A DNA stretch of 8,852 bases, from assembly GCA_913043805.1 (NCBI GenBank), contig CAJWMX010000093.1:1-8852 (forward strand), in the 5' to 3' direction. This document shows positions 1-5,924 of the stretch, piece by piece. Position numbers and translations under genes: made by a program. Numbering within the stretch: position 1 is the first letter of the stretch; every line of letters begins with the position of its first letter. Source of the DNA: an uncultured Acidobacteriota bacterium (lineage in GTDB: Bacteria; Acidobacteriota; Vicinamibacteria; Vicinamibacterales; UBA8438). Under the pieces are notes generated by a model. That model saw nothing but the letters and a program-made list of their open reading frames with translations. It was not told where the DNA came from and ran no database searches.

Positions 1-166
1 TCATGTCGTCGAGAGGGTTCGAGGTGGTGCCTGTCCGGCGGCGACGCCGGGAAGCGAACAGATGACGACTGTCGAGAGTGCCCGCCGCAGTCGAGGCCAA
101 CTCTTCATGGGTCCGCGTACAGAGACGACGGCGGGGGCGTGATCGTCTCACTTGCGGATGGAAAAA
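1..166. other. No recognisable gene; region downstream of the esterase gene
   Basis: No protein I recognise is encoded here. Plus-strand frames 1 and 2 run open from the left edge to stops near 174 and 142, but their translations are low in recognisable motifs and their third positions look less GC-biased than the neighbouring genes. A gene tail converging on the esterase therefore cannot be excluded or supported. A perfect 6-bp inverted repeat with a GCGA tetraloop lies at 35-50. It has no T-tract on either strand, so it is not a convincing terminator. The minus strand has five T's directly after the esterase stop codon, but no clear hairpin before them. Confidence 0.5.
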
Positions 167-1399
167 CTACCGGCTGAACAGGTCGAGGTCGATGGACCGG
201 CCCATCGCGGCGTAGCCGAGTACGTTCGGGTGGATGCCGTCGCAGTCGTAGATCGGTTTGATCAGCTCCGAGTCGCCGGTGGCCCGCATCACGGCATCGA
301 AGTCGAGGACGCCGTCGAGGTCGCCGTTGCTCCGGATCCAGTCGTTGATCTGGCGCCGGGCCGCGTTTCGTGCCGGTGTGAAGCCGAGGTTGGCCGGCAG
401 CCCTCGTGGCACCGGGTTGCGCGGAATGATAGTGGCGGCCAGGACGGTAAGGCCCCATTCCTTCGCTCGGCGCACCAGTTCGTCGAGGCCGGCGATGACC
501 TCGTCCGCGTTGGCGTCGCGGCGGAGGTCGTTGGTACCGAGGAACAGCACGACGTGGGTGACCCCCGCCAGGCCGAGCGCATCGCGATCGAACCGCTCCA
601 GTCCGGGCGGGCTTCCGACCGGTGGCACCCGGAGCACGGTGTTGCCGCCGATGCCGGCGTTGACCATCGCCAGACGGGCCTCTCCGTCACGCTCGCGCAG
701 TCGGTCATACAGCACGTCTTCCCATCGGTCGTAGCCATCGACCGTAGCGCAGGAGCCATCGGTGATGGAGTCGCCGAAGGCGACGATGGCGCCGCGGGCG
801 GTCGATGACCGCACCTCGATGGCCGAGAGCCAGTGGATGCTGTTGGTGGTGTCGAGGAACGGGTCGCGTTCGATGGCGGAGGTTAGGTCGCCGGTGCCGG
901 GCTCTGTCAGATAGGAGGTCGTAAGCCCGTTGCTGTGCTGGCTGCTCCGGGCGTCGGCGCCGCGGACGTGCAGGCTGATGGCCAGACGCTGCTCGGCCTC
1001 CACGTCGAGCGTCACCGGGTCGCTCACGATCAGGCCGCCGGGAGGAATGGCTGTCGACGCGTTTCCGCCGAACCGGACCGAACGGATCGAATCGGGCACG
1101 AGCGTCGGGCCGTTCGCCTGTAGGCCGAGGGTCGCGGCTCCGATCTCGAGTGGGGCTTCACCGAACGTGTTCTCCAGCCGGATGCGCACTTGGTCCCCAG
1201 CGATCGTGGTCCGGGCGATCAGCCGGATGGTGGCGTCGCTGAGGGTGAAGCCCTCGGGTGAGCGGCTCTGCATCGATGAGCCCCAGGCCGCGACCCATTC
1301 CTGGGCGTCGGCCGGAGCGATGGTCGCCAGGGTGAGGGCGGCGGCCACCGCGCTACGTCGAACACGTGACGTGATCTGCATGCGCTGAGCATGCGGCAT
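167..1399 (-). CDS. Secreted SGNH/GDSL-family esterase, XynE-like
   Basis: A 410-residue exported carboxylic-ester hydrolase. A basic start, a hydrophobic stretch (about residues 16-29) and an ADAQ cleavage site at 30-33 form a Sec signal peptide. Residues 34-200 look like a beta-rich N-terminal domain starting WVAAWGSS, as in the XynE-like branch of SGNH hydrolases. The catalytic domain has all blocks: GDSIT with nucleophile Ser211, NAGIGGN with Gly252, GTND with Asn290, and DGIH with Asp387 and His390. By family it removes acyl groups from sugars, xylan or other esters; the substrate here is unknown. The ATG at 1399 was chosen because GGGAG lies 5 nt upstream; the ATG at 1381 also leaves a full signal peptide. 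The frame stays open upstream to 2440, but that part is antisense to the next gene and has no family motifs. The gene is transcribed divergently from the seven-gene run, which also ends in an esterase. Confidence 0.93.
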   Translation of the reverse strand: MPHAQRMQITSRVRRSAVAAALTLATIAPADAQEWVAAWGSSMQSRSPEGFTLSDATIRLIARTTIAGDQVRIRLENTFGEAPLEIGAATLGLQANGPTLVPDSIRSVRFGGNASTAIPPGGLIVSDPVTLDVEAEQRLAISLHVRGADARSSQHSNGLTTSYLTEPGTGDLTSAIERDPFLDTTNSIHWLSAIEVRSSTARGAIVAFGDSITDGSCATVDGYDRWEDVLYDRLRERDGEARLAMVNAGIGGNTVLRVPPVGSPPGLERFDRDALGLAGVTHVVLFLGTNDLRRDANADEVIAGLDELVRRAKEWGLTVLAATIIPRNPVPRGLPANLGFTPARNAARRQINDWIRSNGDLDGVLDFDAVMRATGDSELIKPIYDCDGIHPNVLGYAAMGRSIDLDLFSR

Positions 1400-1404
1400 G
1401 GCCA

Positions 1405-1409
1405 CTCCC
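1405..1409 (-). promoter_or_regulatory. Ribosome binding site setting the esterase start
   Basis: GGGAG on the minus strand lies 5 nt before the ATG at 1399. The alternative ATG at 1381 has no purine-rich stretch at a suitable distance, so this site favours the longer 410-residue form. Confidence 0.6.
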
Positions 1410-1454
1410 GGGTCAAACCGGCGCTCCAGATCGCCAACGGGCCGGCATCCGGCA

Positions 1455-1483
1455 TTGACGGCGGTGCCGTTCGCGCCTATCGT
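1455..1483 (+). promoter_or_regulatory. Predicted sigma70-type promoter for the seven-gene operon
   Basis: TTGACG (1455-1460) and TATCGT (1478-1483) are separated by exactly 17 nt, a near-consensus housekeeping pair. Transcription would be expected to start near 1489-1491, only a few bases before the ATG at 1493. No Shine-Dalgarno sequence precedes that ATG, so the transcript is probably leaderless or nearly so. The element sits in the 93-bp spacer between the divergent genes. I found no equally good promoter for the leftward esterase gene. Confidence 0.6.
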
Positions 1484-1492
1484 GCCCTCGAC

Positions 1493-2407
1493 ATGCGTTA
1501 TGTGGGTTTTTCGGCGGTGACGGCCGTCCTGCTGCACGCGGCGGTGGCCGGGGCGCAGCCTGCCCCGGGTCGAACGCCAGCCGGGCACCCTGACCTGCAG
1601 GGGCTGTGGACGAACTCGACCACGACGCCGCTCGAACGCCCCGACAGCGTGGCCGACCGGAAGACCTACTCCGACGAGGAGGTGGCTGCCATCGACGCGG
1701 CCAACGTGGGTCGGGCCGATCGCGAACCGGCCGCCGGTGATCCGGGGAGCTACAACGAGTTCTGGTGGGAGCGGGGGACGTCGCTGGCCCGGACCTCGCT
1801 CGTCGTCGACCCTGACGATGGGCGTCTGCCGTCGCGCACCCCCGAGGGAGACATCCGGGCGGCCTGGGCGCGCGGCACCGACAGCTGGTCGGATCGGAAC
1901 CTGTCGGAGCGTTGTCTCACGCGAGGCGCTCCGAAGCGTCCCGGTGGGTACAACAACAACTATCTGATCCTGCAGACAGACGGACACGTCGTGATCTACC
2001 AGGAGATGATCAACGAGGCGCGGATCATCCCTCTCGACGAGCGGCCCCACGTCGACGACCGCATCCGGTTGTGGATGGGTGATGCTCGCGGCCATTGGGA
2101 CGGAGACACGCTGGTGGTCGAGACCCGGCGCTTTCGGGACGACATCTACCAGAACGGGTTCAACTGCTGCCCGGGCGCCAGCGGGGCGCTGACCACGACC
2201 GAGCGGTTCTCCCGAGTCGACGGCGACACGATCGAGCACCGCTACACGGTTGACGACCCCGAGTCGTATACCCGGACATGGACCGCCTCGATTCCGATGC
2301 GGCGGTTCGCCGGGCCTTTGTTCGAATACGCCTGCCATGAGGGCAACTACGGCATGGAGAACCTGCTTCGCGGGGCCCGCGTGCAGGAGCGCGCGGCCCA
2401 ACCGTAG
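1493..2407 (+). CDS. Secreted protein of unknown function, 'PDLQGLW / YACHEGN' family, paralogue 1
   Basis: A 304-residue protein, first gene of the operon. Residues 1-22 form a Sec signal peptide with a cleavage region around VAGAQ, so it should act in the periplasm or outside. I know no function for the family. Recognisable blocks are HPDLQGLW (32-39), TPLERP (45-50), SLVVDP (102-107), PGGYNNNY (150-157), GHWDGDTLVVET (200-211), ERFSRVDGDTIEHRYTVDDP (237-256), TWTASIP (262-268) and EYACHEGNYGMEN (278-290). Cys141 and Cys281 are shared with the next gene's product and could form a disulfide. A vicinal Cys225-Cys226 pair sits in a short insertion absent from that paralogue. The start at 1493 gives the signal peptide directly and fits the promoter just upstream. 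The in-frame ATG at 1391 would overlap the esterase start and add 34 uncharacteristic residues. The next gene begins 24 nt later. Confidence 0.85.
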   Translation: MRYVGFSAVTAVLLHAAVAGAQPAPGRTPAGHPDLQGLWTNSTTTPLERPDSVADRKTYSDEEVAAIDAANVGRADREPAAGDPGSYNEFWWERGTSLARTSLVVDPDDGRLPSRTPEGDIRAAWARGTDSWSDRNLSERCLTRGAPKRPGGYNNNYLILQTDGHVVIYQEMINEARIIPLDERPHVDDRIRLWMGDARGHWDGDTLVVETRRFRDDIYQNGFNCCPGASGALTTTERFSRVDGDTIEHRYTVDDPESYTRTWTASIPMRRFAGPLFEYACHEGNYGMENLLRGARVQERAAQP

Positions 2408-2420
2408 GAGAGAAGGAACC

Positions 2421-2426
2421 AGGAGG
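2421..2426 (+). promoter_or_regulatory. Strong ribosome binding site for the second paralogue
   Basis: AGGAGG lies 5 nt before the ATG at 2432, a full-consensus site. It contrasts with the first paralogue, which has none, and suggests that the second gene is well translated from the shared transcript. Confidence 0.75.
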
Positions 2427-2431
2427 AGAAT

Positions 2432-3418
2432 ATGCGTCAACGTGCCAGGCGGCCGATCTTCGCGGCGGCGCTCATCGCCCTCGTCACCGTTCCCGCGGCG
2501 GCCCAGACCGCTCCGACCACGGCCTGGGGTGACCCGGACCTGGGTGGCATCTGGGACTTCCGTACCATCACCCCCTTCCAGCGACCAGAGAGCCTGGGCA
2601 ATCAGGAGTTCCTGACCGAGGAAGAGGCGGCGAACCTCGAGCAGGAAGTCGTCGACCGGAATCAGGAGCTGCTCGAACGTCCAGCCGAGCGGACTGAAGC
2701 GGCCGAGCAGGTGGACCGTCGCGGTGACGGCACGCCCGGCTTCTACAACAACTTCTGGCTCGACCAGGGCACCCAGACGGTCGCCACACGGCGAACCTCA
2801 CTCATCGTGGATCCGCCCAACGGTCGGATGCCCGAGATGACGCCCGAGGGGCGTGAGCGTGCCGCGGCGGCTCGTGCCTATCGTGAGGCGCATCCGGCCG
2901 ATTCCTGGACCGACCGAACGGCTGCCGATCGCTGTCTGCTCGGTTTCAACGCGGGACCGCCGCTGACTCCCGGCGGGTACAACCAGAACCTGCAGATCTT
3001 CCAGACGCCCGACCATGTCGTGATGGTGACCGAGATGGTGCACACGGTGCGGGTCGTGCCGCTCGACGACCGTCCGCTGCTGCCGGACCACATGGTGCAG
3101 TGGTCGGGCGAAGCGCGTGGGCGCTGGGAGGGCGACACGCTCGTCGTCGAAACGCGGAACTTTAACCTCGATCGCCGTTGGCGCAACACCACTGACAGCC
3201 TGGTGCTGACCGAGCGGTTTACGCGGGTCGACGACGGTACCCTGGAGTATCGCTATACGGTCGATGACCCGAACACGTGGGTCAGCCCCTGGACCGCCTC
3301 GATTCCGCTGCAGCGCACGGACGTACCGATGTTCGAGTACGCCTGCCACGAAGGCAATCTCAGCATGGAGGGGATTCTGGGTGGGCACCGCGCCGAAGAG
3401 CGTGAGGCTGGACAGTAG
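2432..3418 (+). CDS. Secreted protein of unknown function, 'PDLGGIW / YACHEGN' family, paralogue 2
   Basis: A 328-residue tandem paralogue of the preceding gene's product. A basic N-terminus (MRQRARR), a hydrophobic core and PAAAQ at 21-25 make a Sec signal peptide. The family blocks recur in the same order: DPDLGGIW (34-41), TPFQRP (47-52), SLIVDP (123-128), PGGYNQNL (180-187), GRWEGDTLVVET (230-241), ERFTRVDDGTLEYRYTVDDP (261-280), PWTASIP (286-292) and EYACHEGNLSMEG (302-314). Cys168 and Cys305 match the two shared cysteines of paralogue 1. The segment at about residues 56-105 is longer and rich in Glu and Gln (EEEAANLEQEVVDRNQELLE), likely a helix. The insertion with vicinal cysteines is absent. 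Function is unknown. The mixed Asp/Glu, Trp and Tyr content would suit ligand binding, but that is speculation. The following gene starts 10 nt after the stop. Confidence 0.87.
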   Translation: MRQRARRPIFAAALIALVTVPAAAQTAPTTAWGDPDLGGIWDFRTITPFQRPESLGNQEFLTEEEAANLEQEVVDRNQELLERPAERTEAAEQVDRRGDGTPGFYNNFWLDQGTQTVATRRTSLIVDPPNGRMPEMTPEGRERAAAARAYREAHPADSWTDRTAADRCLLGFNAGPPLTPGGYNQNLQIFQTPDHVVMVTEMVHTVRVVPLDDRPLLPDHMVQWSGEARGRWEGDTLVVETRNFNLDRRWRNTTDSLVLTERFTRVDDGTLEYRYTVDDPNTWVSPWTASIPLQRTDVPMFEYACHEGNLSMEGILGGHRAEEREAGQ

Positions 3419-3428
3419 GGGCATCGAC

Positions 3429-4568
3429 GTGAGCCCGAAGGTGAACCGGCGGACGGCGGTGCGGATGCTGGGCGCGGGAGCCGCGGGAACGGCGCTCACG
3501 ACCATCGGATGCGGCGGGGCGCCGGCTCCTCAGGAGCCGGCGCCCTCCGCCGCTCCGCCAGACGATCAGCCAACGCCGATAGCGTTTCCGGATGGCGCGG
3601 TCGTGCGGACGGTGCTGGGCGATGTCGATCCCAGGACGCTCGGCACCGGCGCGACTCTGTTCCACGAGCACCTGTCGTTCGCCTTCGCCAGTCCGCCGGC
3701 CGAGCCGCGGGCTCCGGACACGCCACCTCCACCCATGCCGTCCAACGACGAGATGGTCGACCTGATGGTCGAAGAGCTCGAGATGGCCGCCTTCGACGGC
3801 GTGAGCTGCATCGTCGACTCCTCGGTCGGTCCACGGACGCCGCAGCAGCTCGACAACCTCAGATCCATGGCGGAGCGGTCCTCGGTGCAGATCGTCACCG
3901 GCGGCAGCTACTTCCTCCAGCGGAGCTATCCGTCTGAGTTTGGCACGCGCTCCGCCGAGGAAATCTCGGCGCAGTTGGTGCAACAGGCCGCCGCCGAGGG
4001 TTGGGGCGCGATCGGCGAGGTCGGCACGTCGTTCCCGGAGATGTCCGACGGGGAACGCACGATGTTGCAGGCCGTGAGCCTGGCCCATGGGGAGACCGGG
4101 CTGCCAATTTTCACCCACGTACCGCATGAGAGCTGTCCGAGTTGCGCCATCAACCAGCTCGACATCTACGAGTCGGCCGGTGTCGACCTCGCGCATCTGT
4201 GCATCGGCCATCAGTCGACGATCAAGGCGGGGGACGATCCCGGATGGGAGACGCATCTGGAGATCGCGCGACGGGGCGCCTACATCGGATTCGACACGGT
4301 CGGACATGAGATGAGCGCGTCGTTCATCCCGGAACGGGTGAAAGTGGACATGGTCCTCAGCGCCATCGAGGCCGGTTTCGAGGACCAGATTCTGTTGTCG
4401 TCCGACTTCGCCAACACGACCCAGATCAAGGCCAACTGGGGCAACGGGTTCTCCACCGTGCTCGTGCAGTTCGTGCCCAAGCTCCGCTACTACGGCGTGC
4501 CAGACGAGACGCTCCAGAAGATCCTCGTCGACAACCCGCGCCGCTGGCTGGCCTACACGCCCACCTAG
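3429..4568 (+). CDS. Phosphotriesterase-family metallohydrolase, predicted Tat-exported lipoprotein
   Basis: A 379-residue amidohydrolase-superfamily protein. The GTG start at 3429 follows AGGGG by 7 nt. The N-terminus has twin arginines (R7, R8), a hydrophobic stretch and Cys28 after TTIG, as in a Tat-exported lipoprotein; a Pro/Ala-rich linker (about 31-50) follows. Metal ligands match the phosphotriesterase fold: His79 and His81 in FHEHL, Glu197 in AIGEVGTS, His230 in FTHVPH, His261 in CIGHQS and Asp326 in LLSSDF. Glu197 takes the place of the carboxylated lysine of classical phosphotriesterase, as in the PHP-type branch. Members act as lactonases, esterases or phosphotriesterases; the substrate is unknown, and a lactone or ester fits the esterase context better than an organophosphate. 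It should be membrane-anchored and face the periplasm or outside. A 29-bp palindrome lies in the linker coding sequence. Confidence 0.9.
   Translation: MSPKVNRRTAVRMLGAGAAGTALTTIGCGGAPAPQEPAPSAAPPDDQPTPIAFPDGAVVRTVLGDVDPRTLGTGATLFHEHLSFAFASPPAEPRAPDTPPPPMPSNDEMVDLMVEELEMAAFDGVSCIVDSSVGPRTPQQLDNLRSMAERSSVQIVTGGSYFLQRSYPSEFGTRSAEEISAQLVQQAAAEGWGAIGEVGTSFPEMSDGERTMLQAVSLAHGETGLPIFTHVPHESCPSCAINQLDIYESAGVDLAHLCIGHQSTIKAGDDPGWETHLEIARRGAYIGFDTVGHEMSASFIPERVKVDMVLSAIEAGFEDQILLSSDFANTTQIKANWGNGFSTVLVQFVPKLRYYGVPDETLQKILVDNPRRWLAYTPT
3517..3545. repeat. Perfect 14-bp inverted repeat with 1-nt centre, inside the hydrolase gene
   Basis: Left arm 3517-3530 (GGGCGCCGGCTCCT), centre C at 3531, right arm 3532-3545 (AGGAGCCGGCGCCC). 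The arms are exact reverse complements; flanking bases 3516 and 3546 do not pair. As RNA it would fold into a very GC-rich stem of about 12 bp with a 5-nt loop. It covers codons 30-39, which encode GAPAPQEPAP just after the lipoprotein cysteine. No T-tract follows, so it is not a standard terminator. It could be a chance product of Pro/Ala codons, an mRNA structure slowing translation after the export signal, or a protein-binding site. Confidence 0.85.
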
Positions 4569-4581
4569 TCCCGCCCCCGGC

Positions 4582-5880
4582 ATGCTCACGCTGTTCGGGA
4601 TCCTGGCCGTCGTCACCCTGTTGGTGCTCGTCCTGGCGCGGATCACCTCCGTACTGGTGGCGCTGGTCCTCGTGCCGCTGGCCACCGGACTGCTGGCCGG
4701 GCTGGGCAGTGACGTGGGTGTCTTCGCACTCTCGGGCGTCGAGTCGGTCGCCGGCACGGCAACCATGCTCGGGTTCGCGGTGCTGTACTTCGGGCTGATG
4801 AACGACGCGGGGCTCTTCGCGCCGCTCATCCGGGCCGTGGTCCGCTTCGGCGGTACTGACCCGGTGCGGATCGTGATGGGCACGGCGGTGGTGGGGATGC
4901 TGGCCCACCTCGATGGCTCGGGTGCGTCGACGTTTCTCATCGCGATTCCCGCGCTGCTGCCGATCTACGAGCGGCTCGGGCTCAGCCGCGCGGTGCTCGC
5001 GACCACGGTCGCGCTCTCGGCTGGCACCCTGAACGTGGTGCCTTGGGGCGGGCCGACCTTGCGTGCCGCCACCGTGTTGCAGGTGGACGTGCTCGATCTG
5101 TTCCGACCGCTGCTGCCGTCGCTTGCGGCGGGGCTGGTGACCGTGCTCGCGCTGGCCGCCTGGCTCGGCCGTTCTGAGCGGCGTCGACTGGCCGCAGCCG
5201 ACGCGCCGGTCGTAGAACGCGGGGCAGCCGCGACGCCTGACGCCGACGCTGCCCCGGTCCCGCGCTGGCGCTTTGCGTTCAATGTCGTCCTGACCGTCCT
5301 GGCCCTCGTCGGGCTGGTGCAGGCGGTGCTGCCGTTGCCGATCATCTTCATGACCGCCTATGCCGTGGCCCTCGTGGTGAACTGCCCGGCGCCGGACGCG
5401 CAGCGAGAGCAGCTGGTGCGGCATGCCGGCCCGGCCATGACCATGGTCGGACTGATCCTGGCTGCCGGAGTGTTCGCCGGCGTGCTGCGCGAGTCGGGCA
5501 TGATCACCGCGATGGGGCAGTCGCTGGTCGACGCGCTGCCGGGCGCGCTGACCGGCCACCTGGCGACGCTGATGGCGCTGACGGCGATGCCGTTGAGTCT
5601 GGCGTTCGACCCCGACTCCTTCTACTTTGGTGTGCTCCCGGTCATCGCCAGCGCCGCCGACATTGCCGGAGGCAGTGGGGTGGAGGTGGCTCGCGCCGCA
5701 CTCCTCGGACAGATGACGACCGGTTTCCCGGTCAGCCCGCTCACGCCGGCCACCTTTCTTCTGATCGGCATGGCCGGTGTCGATCTGGCCGACCACCAGC
5801 GGAAGACGCTCCCGCTGGCGTACCTCGTGACCCTGGTCATGAGCCTGGTTGCGCTTGCCACGGGCGCATTCACGTTCTGA
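4582..5880 (+). CDS. CitMHS-family citrate/carboxylate transporter
   Basis: A 432-residue inner-membrane carrier with about a dozen hydrophobic segments. Family hallmarks are clear: LYFGLMNDAGLFAPLIR (68-84), the DGSGASTFLI block (111-120) with ALLPIYERLGLS after it, NVVPWGGPTLRAA (151-163), FDPDSFYFGVLP (342-353) and SPLTPATFLL (385-394). Known members (CitM, CitH) take up citrate complexed with Mg2+ or Ca2+ together with protons; other carboxylates are possible. A charged, Ala-rich cytoplasmic loop (about 197-229) divides the two halves. The length fits the family. The start is 13 nt after the hydrolase stop with no clear Shine-Dalgarno, so translation probably depends on coupling to the upstream gene. 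Its place between secreted hydrolases and an AtuA-type protein suggests it imports the product of extracytoplasmic hydrolysis; that is inference. Confidence 0.92.
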   Translation: MLTLFGILAVVTLLVLVLARITSVLVALVLVPLATGLLAGLGSDVGVFALSGVESVAGTATMLGFAVLYFGLMNDAGLFAPLIRAVVRFGGTDPVRIVMGTAVVGMLAHLDGSGASTFLIAIPALLPIYERLGLSRAVLATTVALSAGTLNVVPWGGPTLRAATVLQVDVLDLFRPLLPSLAAGLVTVLALAAWLGRSERRRLAAADAPVVERGAAATPDADAAPVPRWRFAFNVVLTVLALVGLVQAVLPLPIIFMTAYAVALVVNCPAPDAQREQLVRHAGPAMTMVGLILAAGVFAGVLRESGMITAMGQSLVDALPGALTGHLATLMALTAMPLSLAFDPDSFYFGVLPVIASAADIAGGSGVEVARAALLGQMTTGFPVSPLTPATFLLIGMAGVDLADHQRKTLPLAYLVTLVMSLVALATGAFTF

Positions 5881-5911
5881 GCTGACGGCTTGTTCCGATG
5901 CCTGGCCCAAC

Positions 5912-5916
5912 GGAGA
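5912..5916 (+). promoter_or_regulatory. Ribosome binding site favouring a GTG start for the AtuA-family gene
   Basis: GGAGA lies 8 nt before the GTG at 5925. The upstream in-frame ATG at 5898 has no purine-rich site. Starting at GTG gives MRTIRIGGGAGYAGDR, which fits the way AtuA-family proteins usually begin, close to the glycine-rich motif. Confidence 0.55.
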
Positions 5917-5924
5917 ATGGCGTC

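Noticed and set aside
1..4. Possible minus-strand start codon (CAT at 2-4) of a gene leaving the left edge
   Set aside because: Only one base lies beyond it in the window and no Shine-Dalgarno precedes it, so it cannot be supported.
35..50. 6-bp inverted repeat with a GCGA tetraloop, considered as a terminator
   Set aside because: There is no T-tract on either side and the stem is short; in GC-rich sequence such repeats are frequent.
152..808. Plus-strand frame of 218 residues opposite the esterase
   Set aside because: It is a mirror of the catalytic domain coding sequence, with no recognisable motif and no ribosome binding site.
1400..2440. Extension of the minus-strand esterase frame upstream to 2440 (757-residue product)
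   Set aside because: The added 347 residues have no family motifs and lie antisense to the first secreted paralogue. A signal peptide and a ribosome binding site mark the start at 1399.
3360..5910. Long minus-strand open frames (3360-4940 and 4426-5910)
   Set aside because: They are antisense to the phosphotriesterase-like and CitMHS genes. Their Arg/Gln/His-rich translations show no domains, as expected from GC-rich codon bias on the coding strand.
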